Assembly: GCF_008041945.1 (NCBI RefSeq)
Contig: NZ_VKAD01000003.1
Coordinates: forward strand, 62,001-126,000
Origin: Reinekea thalattae
Lineage (GTDB): Bacteria > Pseudomonadota > Gammaproteobacteria > Pseudomonadales > Natronospirillaceae
Direction: 5' to 3'
Length of the DNA: 64,000 nt
Made by a program: the position numbers and the translations under genes. A model generated the notes under the pieces. The model was not told where the DNA came from, did no database searches, and saw nothing but the letters and a program-made list of their open reading frames with translations. Positions 51,010-61,150 of this stretch are shown in pieces. Position 1 is the stretch's first letter. Each line of letters begins with the position of its first letter.

Positions 51010-51866
51010 GAGACGGCTCCTTGCTCTTCCAGTTGTTGCTCAGACAGAGAGATAAACTGCTGAATCTGTTTTTCGTATTTGTTTTCGTTGTGGTAACAAG
51101 CAAACAGTCGGCGCGATATTTTCGGTGCGTCTTCGATAAGATGCAGGCGCTGGCCCAGCTGGTCAGCGATAAGCTCAAATGGCAAGTAGGCGCAGCCTTC
51201 ATGAGCTTGCAGAAAATTCATCGCAATGCGCGAAAGCGAGGTGTGCATCATCACCGGTACGTCGGCAAAGTTTTTAGCAAACTGAATGTTAAAGGTCGTG
51301 CCCCAGTCAACGGCGACATATTGCTGCAATGCATCGTCGGCGTTATCGCCCAGCTTTGGTGTGGCGACTAATACCAGATCGATCTCTTGTACCGCGAGTG
51401 AGCGAATGTCGGAATGTTTAGCGCTTTCATATAAGTAGGCGACATCTAATGTGCGGTCGAGCAATCGGCGCACCAAGACATCTTGCGGGTGCGCTTCGGC
51501 ACGCCAAACAATACCCTGTTGGTCGTGATAACTTTTATTTAATGAGTCCTGTAAAAACAAATCCCATAGGCCTGCAATAGCACCAACGCCAAGCATGATG
51601 TCGTTGTTGCGATCAAGAGACACCTCCTGCTTTGCTCGCGCCCAAGCAATGACAATGGCTTGGGCGTGCGGTACCAGCCTGCGGCCAGTTTCGGTCAGCT
51701 GCAAGTTGTTGCGGTAGCGGGTGAATACCGGACTGCCGACAATGTTTTCCAGCTGCTTAATACGAGCGCTGACAGCGGCCTGTGTTAAAAACAGGTTTTC
51801 CGCTGCGCGACCAAAGTGCCGAGTTTGTTGCACCTCTAAAAAGGTTTTAAGTAAATCGATGTCCAT
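51003..51866 (-). CDS. hdfR: LysR family regulator, HdfR-like
   Basis: LysR-type transcription factor of 287 aa. The first 60 residues match the HdfR start as I remember it (MDIDLLKTFLEVQQTRHFGRAAENLFLTQAAVSARIKQLE in segments), which is closer to HdfR than to generic LysR proteins. HdfR was described as a repressor of the flhDC flagellar master operon and affects chromosome organisation in E. coli. Here it is sandwiched in overlap with an unknown gene and an mscS-like gene, so local autoregulation is possible. GGAAG lies 6 nt before the ATG. The regulated targets here are unknown. Confidence 0.85.
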   Translation of the reverse strand: MDIDLLKTFLEVQQTRHFGRAAENLFLTQAAVSARIKQLENIVGSPVFTRYRNNLQLTETGRRLVPHAQAIVIAWARAKQEVSLDRNNDIMLGVGAIAGLWDLFLQDSLNKSYHDQQGIVWRAEAHPQDVLVRRLLDRTLDVAYLYESAKHSDIRSLAVQEIDLVLVATPKLGDNADDALQQYVAVDWGTTFNIQFAKNFADVPVMMHTSLSRIAMNFLQAHEGCAYLPFELIADQLGQRLHLIEDAPKISRRLFACYHNENKYEKQIQQFISLSEQQLEEQGAVSC

Positions 51867-52464
51867 TCAAATCTTCCAAAGCGAGCGCTACCTCGGGCTT
51901 GAGTTGCAGTGTGCGGGCATCATCGTAATTAGCGCGGTTGGCAAGAATACCAGTCGGGGTCATTAGGATGCCGATCACTGGGTCAAGGATAGGCTGTTCC
52001 TGCATTGGAATAAAGGCTAACTCATCACTTAAGCGCTGCGCGATGGCGGCATAGCTCAGTAGCAATTGAATGGTTGAATGCAGCTCGGCAACGCTGAGCA
52101 GCAAGTCAACATCACACTGATAGTCCGGGCTGCTTTGCAGCTGCGCTAACAGTTGCTGTTGCGATGCATTTAGCAGCGGCAAAATTGTGTTCAGTGCCGC
52201 GACATAGTCTGCATGAGTCGGCAGGCTGTTGGCGCTGTTTTGTTTGCGTTGCTTGAGCCGAAAATAATGGTATTCGTCGACCGCACTGCGCAGTGATTGC
52301 AGTGTTTCATCGAACGAAACGCCACAGACCCAAGCGGCTTGTCGGTTGTCTTGTTCGAAGCTGCCTTCGAATTGCCCGTCTGCCGAATAGATGGTCAGCT
52401 GCTTGTTTCGGTACTCGCCATGATAGAACAGGGTTTTGTCACTGTTGTTGACGATGGTGTGCAT
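51847..52464 (-). CDS. Unrecognised soluble protein upstream of hdfR
   Basis: I do not recognise a family. 205 aa from the ATG at 52464, chosen because GGAGG lies 7 nt upstream; an earlier in-frame codon overlaps that site. No signal peptide or membrane helix. Residues 1-75 look like a small beta-rich domain (TLFYHGEYRNKQLTIYSADGQ), 80-150 are helical with Gln/Leu-rich repeats (LLNASQQQLLAQLQSSP), and the C terminus has a DPVIGILMTPTGI segment. It overlaps hdfR by 20 nt and is first of a three-gene unit. Confidence 0.75.
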   Translation of the reverse strand: MHTIVNNSDKTLFYHGEYRNKQLTIYSADGQFEGSFEQDNRQAAWVCGVSFDETLQSLRSAVDEYHYFRLKQRKQNSANSLPTHADYVAALNTILPLLNASQQQLLAQLQSSPDYQCDVDLLLSVAELHSTIQLLLSYAAIAQRLSDELAFIPMQEQPILDPVIGILMTPTGILANRANYDDARTLQLKPEVALALEDLNGHRFT

Positions 52465-52642
52465 TGAATGGCCTCCAAGACTCAAATGCTGAGATCAGCA
52501 GAATGGCGCATACAGTACGGATTTTTAACGACGCCGCTAACAAGCTTTTTTTATGCTAACGACAAAAAAAATTTCGTCGACCTAACCGGGCTTTCAGTAG
52601 AAGATGCGCGCCAAAATTAACCCGGCTTTAGGAGTTTCGCCA

Positions 52643-53548
52643 ATGCGCATCGCTATACTTTCTCGTAACGAAAATCTGTATTCCACTCGTCGTCTAAAAG
52701 AGGCTGGCGAAGCGCGTGGCCATGTGGTCGACGTTATCGATACCTTGCACTGTTATATGGACATTACTCGTTCACGGCCAACGGTTCGTTACCACGGTGA
52801 AGAGTTACCCTATTACGATGCGGTGATTCCTCGTATCGGCGCTTCCATTACTTTTTATGGCACCGCCGTGGTTCGGCAATTTGAAATGATGGGCACCTTT
52901 TGCGTTAACGAGTCGGTGGCTATTTCACGCTCACGCGATAAGTTGCGTTCGCTGCAATTGCTGTCGCGGCGTGATGTTGGTTTGCCGCGTACTGGTTTCG
53001 CCAGCAAACCCGACAACGTTAAAGACCTGATTAAAAATGTTGGCGGTGCGCCGTTGGTGATTAAGTTGCTCGAAGGTACGCAAGGCATCGGTGTGGTGTT
53101 GGCAGATACCAACAAAGCAGCCGAAAGTATTATCGAAGCCTTTATGGGCCTTAAAGCCAACATCTTGGTTCAGGAATACATTAAAGAAGCTAACGGTGCC
53201 GACATTCGCTGCTTTGTGGTCGGTGGCCGAGTTGTGGCTGCCATGAAGCGCCAAGCTGCGGCTGGTGAATTCCGCTCCAACTTGCACCGCGGTGGTCAGG
53301 CAGAGGTTGTGCGTTTGTCTAAAGAAGAGCGCGCAACCGCAGTTAAGGCCGCCAAGGTGTTGGGCCTGAATGTCTGTGGTGTGGATATTTTACAAGCCAA
53401 CAGCGGCCCAGTGGTTATGGAAGTGAACTCATCACCGGGTTTAGAAGGCATTGAAGTCGCCACCGAAAAAGACATTGCCGGTTTGGTGTTTAAATTTATT
53501 GAAGAAAATGCCAAGCCAAATAACACCCGGACAAAAGGTAAGGGTTGA
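52643..53548 (+). CDS. rimK: Ribosomal protein S6 glutamate ligase (RimK)
   Basis: ATP-grasp ligase of 301 aa that adds glutamate residues to the C terminus of S6. Agreement with E. coli RimK is very high from [18 protein letters not shown] on, including [51 protein letters not shown], and [14 protein letters not shown] with the metal-binding E and N. The start was moved from an upstream codon to 52643, with AGGAG 8 nt before it. It is first of a four-gene operon; its stop overlaps the spacing of the next gene. Confidence 0.97.
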   Translation: MRIAILSRNENLYSTRRLKEAGEARGHVVDVIDTLHCYMDITRSRPTVRYHGEELPYYDAVIPRIGASITFYGTAVVRQFEMMGTFCVNESVAISRSRDKLRSLQLLSRRDVGLPRTGFASKPDNVKDLIKNVGGAPLVIKLLEGTQGIGVVLADTNKAAESIIEAFMGLKANILVQEYIKEANGADIRCFVVGGRVVAAMKRQAAAGEFRSNLHRGGQAEVVRLSKEERATAVKAAKVLGLNVCGVDILQANSGPVVMEVNSSPGLEGIEVATEKDIAGLVFKFIEENAKPNNTRTKGKG

Positions 53549-53550
53549 AC

Positions 53551-54546
53551 ATGAAAATAGCGGATTACGAATTTAAACCCGGCAGTCGCACCAGCGTTCA
53601 GCTGCCGGTGGTTAGCCTATACACCAATACCGAGGTGAACATGCCGGTGCATGTTATTCGCGCTAAAAAACCGGGCCCGGTGGTGTTGGTTTGCGCCGCG
53701 GTTCATGGCGATGAGTTAAATGGCATCGACATTGTGCGTCGGCTGATCCAAATGAAGTCGCTGCGTTTATCGCAAGGCAGTTTGATTTTGGTGCCCATGG
53801 TGAACGTTTATGGCGTGCTTAACCAAAGCCGTTATTTGCCCGATCGTCGCGACCTAAACCGTAGCTTTCCGGGCTCGGCCAAAGGCTCGTTTGCCGGTCG
53901 TGTTGCCGAGCAGTTTATGTCCGACATCGTCTCGTTGTGTGACTACGGCATCGATTTGCATACCGGCGCGATTCACCGCAGTAATCTGCCACAAATTCGC
54001 GCCAATCTGGACGATGAGCAGACCTTGAGCATTGCCCAGAGTTTTGGTGCGCCGGTATTGATTAACTCTGAGCTGCGCGATGGCTCATTGCGTCAAGCCG
54101 CAGGTGATATGGGCAGCCGCTTTTTGGTTTACGAAGCAGGCCAAGCTTTGCGCTTCGATGAGGTCTCTATTCGTGCTGGTGTTAAAGGCGTGTTAAATGT
54201 TTTGGCCGCTTTGGGCATGTATCGTCGTTCAAAGTCGAGGCGTGAGCGTACGCCCTTTATTGCCAACAGCAGTGCTTGGGTACGTTCGGGAGACAGCGGT
54301 ATTGTCAGTCACATAGTGCAGTTGGGTGATCGCGTGCGAGCCGGAGATCTGTTGGCTGTCATCCGTAGTCCAATGGGTGAAGTGTTGGACGAAGTGCGCG
54401 CCAGTCGTGAAGGCATTGTTATTGGCAAGCAAAATATTCCGCTGACGCACGAAGGTGAAGCGATGTATCACGTTGCATTCTTTCAAGAAAATATAGCAGA
54501 GGTGGCTGGCGCGGTTGATTCAATGGCGCAAGAGCTCACTTCTTAA
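53551..54546 (+). CDS. AstE/aspartoacylase-type zinc deacylase
   Basis: Metallohydrolase of the succinylglutamate desuccinylase/aspartoacylase family, 331 aa. Zinc ligands are visible in AAVHGDELNGIDIVRRL (H52 and E55 of the chosen start) and in YGIDLHTGAIHRS; DRRDLNRSFPGS is the usual substrate-loop motif. The ATG at 53551 follows the rimK stop by 2 nt, with AAGGG 6-7 nt upstream. Relatives of this kind occur beside ATP-grasp ligases and may trim amide-linked glutamate or other acylated amines. It could alternatively supply the missing AstE activity. Confidence 0.9.
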   Translation: MKIADYEFKPGSRTSVQLPVVSLYTNTEVNMPVHVIRAKKPGPVVLVCAAVHGDELNGIDIVRRLIQMKSLRLSQGSLILVPMVNVYGVLNQSRYLPDRRDLNRSFPGSAKGSFAGRVAEQFMSDIVSLCDYGIDLHTGAIHRSNLPQIRANLDDEQTLSIAQSFGAPVLINSELRDGSLRQAAGDMGSRFLVYEAGQALRFDEVSIRAGVKGVLNVLAALGMYRRSKSRRERTPFIANSSAWVRSGDSGIVSHIVQLGDRVRAGDLLAVIRSPMGEVLDEVRASREGIVIGKQNIPLTHEGEAMYHVAFFQENIAEVAGAVDSMAQELTS

Positions 54547-54601
54547 TAGCAAGTATTAGAAAGTAGTAGCAAGATTCGATTGATCTGGAGGTAAAAAGAT
54601 C

Positions 54602-55105
54602 GTGTCTATTTCTGGCTTTATGTTGCCGATTGCGGGCGTCGTTTTCGCATTGCTTAGCCGAGCGTCTTTACGGCGTTTGGTGAAAAGTTCTGCGATTAAA
54701 AAGGCGGTTAACGAGAAGCGGCTCTATTATGTATTACGCAGCATCGATGGCCTGTTTATCATCGGCTGTTTTATTGTTTTTCTGACCTATGCCGGTTTGG
54801 ATGTTGATGACTTGGGCGTGTTTTTAGGCTCTATTATCGCGGTGCTGGGCGTGTCGCTGTTTGCTCAGTGGTCAATACTGAGCAACGCCACGGCGAGTAT
54901 TTTAATCTTTTTCTTTTTCCCGTATCGGGTCGGCGATAGCATCACCATATTGGACTCAGAAAACAGTGTGCACGGCACAATAAAAGAGATTGCTTTGTTT
55001 CACGTTATCTTGTCGAGTGAAAACGGCAGTACCATTACCTTTCCCACCTCATTGATCTTTCAAAAGGCCGTGACGGTGAATGCAAAACATGGCTCGGAGG
55101 TTTAG
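54602..55105 (+). CDS. Short MscS-domain membrane protein
   Basis: Only 167 aa, far shorter than MscS. It starts with GTG at 54602, with GGAGG 10 nt upstream. Hydrophobic helices lie near 5-20, 50-68 and 75-90; the third region resembles the MscS TM3 pore helix (GVFLGSIIAVLGVSLFAQWS) and is followed by the MscS beta domain (FPYRVGDSITILDSEN... and GSTITFPTSLIFQK), after which the chain stops where the large C-terminal cage domain would begin. It may be a minimal channel or a scaffold. It is third in the rimK operon, ending at the start of the retropepsin gene. Confidence 0.8.
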   Translation: MSISGFMLPIAGVVFALLSRASLRRLVKSSAIKKAVNEKRLYYVLRSIDGLFIIGCFIVFLTYAGLDVDDLGVFLGSIIAVLGVSLFAQWSILSNATASILIFFFFPYRVGDSITILDSENSVHGTIKEIALFHVILSSENGSTITFPTSLIFQKAVTVNAKHGSEV

Positions 55106-55549
55106 ATGGGCACAACAGAAAAACTGATTATTGGCACCATTGAAGAGTGTGCATTGCCCGAGCTGGGCATCGAAACCCTAACCGTTCGAGTCGACACAGG
55201 CGCGAAAACATCGTCGTTGCATGTTGATGAAATTCATCCATTTCATAAGGCGGGTAAGCCGTGGGTGCGTTTTAATATTCATCCGAATATTCATAACGTG
55301 ACCGAAGTGATTGCCTGCGAAGCACCGATCTATGATATTCGGCGTATTAAAAGTTCTAACGGTGGTGTCGATGAACGCATCATCATTAAAACAACCTTTG
55401 GCATTGCCGATCAGCAATGGCCGATTCAGCTGTCGCTAACTGATCGCAGCGAAATGACCTACTTGATGTTATTTGGCCGGCAAGGCATGGGTGATCGAGT
55501 GTTAGTCGACCCTTCTAAGCGGTTTTTAATAAACCACCCTCAGGATTAA
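55106..55549 (+). CDS. rimB: RimK-associated retropepsin-like protease (RimB type)
   Basis: Protein of 147 aa matching PF05618, the retropepsin-like family (once called putative ATP-dependent zinc protease). The active-site motif is VRVDTGAKTSSLHV with D30-T31-G32. Related genes occur with rimK in pseudomonads, where RimB is reported to act on S6 glutamate tails; I recall this without a citation. The ATG follows the previous stop directly, with GGAGG 5 nt upstream. Role here is inferred: it probably removes or edits glutamate added by RimK. Confidence 0.88.
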   Translation: MGTTEKLIIGTIEECALPELGIETLTVRVDTGAKTSSLHVDEIHPFHKAGKPWVRFNIHPNIHNVTEVIACEAPIYDIRRIKSSNGGVDERIIIKTTFGIADQQWPIQLSLTDRSEMTYLMLFGRQGMGDRVLVDPSKRFLINHPQD

Positions 55550-55554
55550 CAAAA

Positions 55555-55582
55555 CTGGCAGCCATTGGCTGCCAGCTTTTTT
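55555..55582 (+). terminator. Intrinsic terminator of the rimK operon
   Basis: CTGGCAGCC-ATT-GGCTGCCAG forms a perfect 9-bp stem followed by C and six T, just 6 nt after the retropepsin stop codon. Confidence 0.92.
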
Positions 55583-55639
55583 CCAATCAGAGCTTTTTGA
55601 ATCGGAGTCCTTTGAATTACAGAGCCCTGTTTATAGCGT

Positions 55640-56566
55640 TTAGATCGCCACATTAGCTAGGTGGTGGTACAGCGGAATGCCCCAAATGACATTAAAGCTG
55701 AAGGTGATCGCGAGGCTAGCAACCAAGGCTTGCGCGACATTCGCTTGTGGCTGCGCCTGCTCAAAGACCGCCGGTACGGCAATGTACGAAGCACTGGCCG
55801 CCAATGTCATCAGTAGCGTTGCGCCACCAACACTCAAACCTAATAACAGTGACGTGCCCAGACCAATCATTGCCGCCAATATCGGCATGAAGATAGCAAA
55901 GCTAATCAGGAACAATGCATTGTTACCAAACTGGCCAAACTTGCCGCCAGCAATAGCGCCCATGTGAATTAGGTAAAGCGCGAGCATGACTGCAAATAGT
56001 GGTTGCAGCTGCTTGATCATCGGCTGTGCAATATCGCCATAGAGCGCGCCGATCACCAAACCAATCAGTAATAGTACTAAGCTTTGATGGCCAAAAATTG
56101 TTTTTAATGAGGTATGGGATTTTTTGCGGTTTAACCACCACAGCCCAACTAAAATAGACGGCAATTCGAGCAGCGCAACATACAGATTAAGCTCTGCTTC
56201 GTAGCTGATATTTTTGAGCTGTAAAAAACTGATCGCCACGGCAAAGGTCCCGACACTGACCGAACCGTAATGCGCCGCTAATGTAACGCGGTCAGCCTGA
56301 TTCAGCGGGCTGAAAAATTTAATCACCAGCATGGCGACCAGCGTTAATACCACGCCGAGTAACACAACAATAAGGCTGTTGCCGATCAATCCTAAGGTGA
56401 ATTCTGAGGTCAGCGCGAGGCCGCCTTTTAGGCCGATGGTTAATAACAGAATGTAGGTGAGCAGCTGATAGGTGGCTGGCTGGAAGCTTAGGTCTACGCC
56501 CAGTCTGCGAATAATTAAACTGGCTAAAAAGAACAGCGCGAGGATATCGGGTAAAAATGAACTCAT
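55640..56566 (-). CDS. Sodium-dependent bicarbonate transporter family permease (SbtA-like)
   Basis: Inner-membrane protein of 308 aa with ten predicted helices in two inverted halves. The N-terminal LPDILALFFLASLIIRRLG and the LLTIGLKGGLALT segment match the SbtA (DUF897) family, which in cyanobacteria couples bicarbonate uptake to sodium. No SbtB (PII-like regulator) is adjacent. In a heterotroph it could feed anaplerotic carboxylation or carry another anion. Its ATG overlaps the stop of the small gene upstream (ATGA), so they are cotranslated. Confidence 0.87.
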   Translation of the reverse strand: MSSFLPDILALFFLASLIIRRLGVDLSFQPATYQLLTYILLLTIGLKGGLALTSEFTLGLIGNSLIVVLLGVVLTLVAMLVIKFFSPLNQADRVTLAAHYGSVSVGTFAVAISFLQLKNISYEAELNLYVALLELPSILVGLWWLNRKKSHTSLKTIFGHQSLVLLLIGLVIGALYGDIAQPMIKQLQPLFAVMLALYLIHMGAIAGGKFGQFGNNALFLISFAIFMPILAAMIGLGTSLLLGLSVGGATLLMTLAASASYIAVPAVFEQAQPQANVAQALVASLAITFSFNVIWGIPLYHHLANVAI

Positions 56567-56748
56567 GCTGCCGATCTCTTATTTTTAGTTGGCTGAAAAG
56601 AGCCTTGTTTGCGCGCTTGCCATACAACATAAAACGCCAAAGCGCCGAGTAGGGCAAAGTAATTGCTGACCATCATGCCGGTGCTCTGAGCAACGAGGGT
56701 TACCGCCAGTAAGGCCAGTAGGGTAAGCACGGAAAATAGAAACGTCAT
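56563..56748 (-). CDS. Small membrane protein upstream of the SbtA-like permease
   Basis: 61 aa with two hydrophobic segments: about 3-20 and 28-45, then a basic tail (ARKQGSFQPTKNKRS). I know no family. AGGAG lies 5 nt before the ATG and it overlaps the permease start by 4 nt (ATGA), so it is very likely real and functionally linked. It might be a small accessory or regulatory subunit of the transporter, in place of SbtB. Confidence 0.75.
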   Translation of the reverse strand: MTFLFSVLTLLALLAVTLVAQSTGMMVSNYFALLGALAFYVVWQARKQGSFQPTKNKRSAA

Positions 56749-56862
56749 AATGACTCCTTAGTTAATAGTATTAACAGACTTTAAAAACGTTCTGGGTCGC
56801 CAGTAAATAACGCCTGCAGAGCAGGGCCGTCATTTAAGCTTTGCGACATATTACGGAGCCGG

Positions 56863-56886
56863 TTTATAATTAAAAATATATATAAA
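56863..56886. promoter_or_regulatory. LysR-type operator candidate between lysR and the sbtA operon
   Basis: TTTATA and TATAAA are inverted around a 12-nt spacer, fitting a T-N11-A type LysR site. The 163-nt region is strongly AT-rich, so a chance match is possible. It lies 26 nt upstream of the lysR ATG and 115 nt upstream of the small gene. Confidence 0.35.
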
Positions 56887-56911
56887 CTATCAACAGTATA
56901 GATTTTAATTT

Positions 56912-57835
56912 ATGAATAGATCGACTCATAAACCCAGTATGCGGCAATTGCAGTTGCTTAAAGCACTGGTCGAAACGCAGAGCATCTCTAAGGTTGCCGA
57001 ACAGGAGTTTATCTCTCAGCCGTCGGTTTCTATTCAGCTAAAAAAGCTGGCGCAATTGGTTGGTACGCCGCTGTACCGAATAGAAGGCCGACAAGTGCAG
57101 ATTACCGAAGCCGGTCAGGTGCTATACCGCTGCGCACAAGAGATCGATGCCAATATCGATAATATGTTTAGCGAGTTGGCTGCCTTGCAGGGCTTACAGG
57201 CCGGTACTTTGCGGCTAGCGGTGGTATCAACGGCGCAGTATTTTATGCCCATTGTGTTAGGGCCGTTTTACCAGCGTTATCCCAATATCGATGTGCAGCT
57301 GACCATTGCTAACCGCGAAACGGTAATCAGTCGGTTGCAGCAAAATAAAGATGATTTTTATCTGTTCAGCCATTGCCCAGAAGATTTAGACATCGTTAAA
57401 GAGCCCTTTATGGATAACTCGCTGATCGTTATTGCGCCGGAACAGCACGCTCTAACGCAGCAGTCGAAGATTGGTTTGACCGATTTGCAGCAACATCCTT
57501 TTGTGATGCGTGAGTCTGGTTCTGGCACGCGACGCAGTATTCAGCTGTTTTGCCAGCAGCACGATATTCACCTTGCCGAGCGCATGACAATTGAGACCAA
57601 TGAGGCGATTAAACATGCGGTGGCGTCGGGTTTGGGCTTGGCGATTCTGAGTCGTCACACACTCGACTACACCAATATTTCTGGCTTTGTGCGTTTGGAT
57701 GTTGAGCACTTTCCCATTGTTAGTGAATGGTACTTGGTGCATGCCCGGAAGCGGGCGTTATCGACACTGGCTAAAACCTTTCACGACTATATGCAGCAAG
57801 AAGGTAAGCAGCTGTTGATGCGTTTAGCTAAATAG
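56912..57835 (+). CDS. LysR family regulator, CbbR/CmpR-like, divergent from sbtA
   Basis: LysR transcription factor of 307 aa. The N terminus (TQSISKVAEQEFISQPSVSIQLKKLAQLVG) is the helix-turn-helix, and the effector domain continues with GTLRLAVVSTAQYFMPIVLGPF. Its divergent position to the SbtA-like operon suggests that it controls it; CbbR/CmpR relatives sense carbon metabolites. No Shine-Dalgarno precedes the ATG. It ends just before a hairpin shared with ectR. Confidence 0.87.
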   Translation: MNRSTHKPSMRQLQLLKALVETQSISKVAEQEFISQPSVSIQLKKLAQLVGTPLYRIEGRQVQITEAGQVLYRCAQEIDANIDNMFSELAALQGLQAGTLRLAVVSTAQYFMPIVLGPFYQRYPNIDVQLTIANRETVISRLQQNKDDFYLFSHCPEDLDIVKEPFMDNSLIVIAPEQHALTQQSKIGLTDLQQHPFVMRESGSGTRRSIQLFCQQHDIHLAERMTIETNEAIKHAVASGLGLAILSRHTLDYTNISGFVRLDVEHFPIVSEWYLVHARKRALSTLAKTFHDYMQQEGKQLLMRLAK

Positions 57836-57866
57836 CAGCGTTGCCTGTGGAATCGACAACGCTGCT
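57834..57866. terminator. Bidirectional hairpin between lysR and ectR
   Basis: AGCAGCGTTG and CAACGCTGCT form a perfect 10-bp stem around a 13-nt loop, overlapping the lysR stop region and lying 24 nt before the ectR stop. T tracts are weak on both sides. Confidence 0.55.
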
Positions 57867-57889
57867 TGTTCAGTGCTTTAAAGCATGGC

Positions 57890-58396
57890 TTATTTAAAGG
57901 CTTCGGGCTTTTCGGTGGCGGTGCTTTGGCGATCTAACGTGCCGACATCTAATAGCGGCGCAGCATCGATGTGCTGAGCGTCCATCATGTGGGCAATGCG
58001 CTGCAACGAGGCAATGATCATGGTTTGCTCCCATTGCTGTAAGTCGCCAAATTGTCGAGCAAACTGTTCCTGTAGTGGTGTTGGTGAATCCTTTAGTACC
58101 TCAACACCCTCGTCTGTGAGTAGCGCAAAAACCTTGCGCTTGTCTGTGGTTGAACGTTCACGCACAACCAGTTCGCGCTTTTCTAAACGATCGATAATCG
58201 ACGTCACCGTCGCTTGGCTTAGGCTCATATTGCCTGCTAATTCACCAATGGTCTGGCTGCCTTTGTCGCGCAAAATCTGCAATAACAATAATTGAGGCGC
58301 GGTGAGGCCGGTGGTTTTGGCCAAATGTTTGGAGTGTAAATCGGTGGCTCGAATCACTCGCCGTAAGGCGACGAGGACTTCATCGATGTTTTCCAT
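57890..58396 (-). CDS. ectR: MarR family regulator, EctR-like
   Basis: Winged helix repressor of 168 aa from the ATG at 58396 (TGGAAA about 8 nt upstream). The frame is open 13 codons further but lacks family similarity. The core (TGLTAPQLLLLQILRDKGSQ then TIGELAGNMSLSQATVTSIID) is MarR-like, and EctR proteins typically lie divergently next to ectABC genes, as here. In methylotrophs EctR1 represses ectA. Autorepression is likely because an inverted repeat lies about 75-90 nt upstream of its start. Confidence 0.85.
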   Translation of the reverse strand: MENIDEVLVALRRVIRATDLHSKHLAKTTGLTAPQLLLLQILRDKGSQTIGELAGNMSLSQATVTSIIDRLEKRELVVRERSTTDKRKVFALLTDEGVEVLKDSPTPLQEQFARQFGDLQQWEQTMIIASLQRIAHMMDAQHIDAAPLLDVGTLDRQSTATEKPEAFK

Positions 58397-58469
58397 GAAT
58401 CGGTTTCCATTTGCGTTATTAATCCTAAAAAGCACTTTTTAGCTGAAAAAGCATTTTTTAATCTATTGA

Positions 58470-58487
58470 ATACTAAGTATTTAGTAT
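58470..58487. promoter_or_regulatory. Inverted repeat ATACTAA-GTAT-TTAGTAT, probable EctR operator
   Basis: Perfect 7-bp half-sites around GTAT. The right part contains TATTTAGT, which, as I recall, is one half of the EctR1 site reported in Methylomicrobium (TATTTAGT-GT-ACTATATA). Position 75-91 nt upstream of ectR fits autoregulation. Confidence 0.6.
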
Positions 58488-58601
58488 ACGTCTGAAAGCC
58501 GCTTTGTTACTAGCGTTGGCGGGTTTTATTTAAAAAATCCATGTAATCAATGGATATTTTATTTTGAATTGTAACTTTTATTTCATAATCCATTGTGTAC
58601 A

Positions 58602-58615
58602 ATGAATATATTCAT
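58602..58615. promoter_or_regulatory. 14-bp palindrome upstream of the ectAB fusion
   Basis: ATGAATATATTCAT is a perfect palindrome about 100 nt upstream of the first ATG. It could be an operator for the ect operon. Confidence 0.4.
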
Positions 58616-58695
58616 CTTATCTATCGCCACTTTTCTGGTTTTTATGGGCCTTGTAGCGATACATAAGCTGGATGTTAAGTTTATTTGCATAGTAA

Positions 58696-60615
<1,920 letters not shown>

Positions 60616-60691
60616 TGCGAATTTAACGGATAGTACTGGCTTAAAAAAACGTTAAACGTTTGATCTTTATTTAACGATCTAGGAGACAAAA

Positions 60692-61096
60692 ATGATAGTT
60701 AGAACATTGCAACAAGCAGAGCAGAATGGCCGTAAAATTATTTCTCCCGATGGTAATTGGGATAGCACCAGAATGTTATTAAAAGATGACCAGATGGGTT
60801 TTTCATTCCACATTACCACCATCTATAAAGGTGCCGACTTTGCCATGCATTACCAAAATCATTTGGAATCGGTGTACTGCATCAGTGGCGAAGGTGAAGT
60901 TGAAACCGTCGCCGACGGCAAGGTGTACCCGATTAAACCGGGCACGCTTTATATTTTAGATAAGCACGACCAGCATTTTTTACGCGCCTTTTCCGAAATG
61001 AAAATGGCCTGCGTATTCAACCCGCCTCTGTCTGGCAGTGAAGTTCATAACGCCGAAGGCGCCTATGAGCTTGAAGCCGACGCGTTAGATCTCTGA
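60692..61096 (+). CDS. ectC: Ectoine synthase
   Basis: Cupin enzyme of 134 aa that cyclises N-gamma-acetyl-diaminobutyrate to ectoine with iron. Metal ligands as reported for EctC (Glu, Tyr, His at 57, 85, 93 in other species) correspond here to E59, Y87 and H95. Family text: [36 protein letters not shown] and [17 protein letters not shown] lies 6 nt before the ATG. It follows ectAB after 76 nt and is followed by a terminator. Confidence 0.97.
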   Translation: MIVRTLQQAEQNGRKIISPDGNWDSTRMLLKDDQMGFSFHITTIYKGADFAMHYQNHLESVYCISGEGEVETVADGKVYPIKPGTLYILDKHDQHFLRAFSEMKMACVFNPPLSGSEVHNAEGAYELEADALDL

Positions 61097-61115
61097 TCGA
61101 GATAAATTCCAATCG

Positions 61116-61150
61116 ATGGGCACTCGTCTGTTGTCGTTGCCCATTTTTTT
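61116..61150 (+). terminator. Intrinsic terminator between ectC and ask
   Basis: ATGGGCA and TGCCCAT form a 7-bp stem around a 15-nt loop, and the stem end leads into seven T, starting 20 nt after the ectC stop. It implies partial termination before the aspartokinase gene. Confidence 0.75.
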
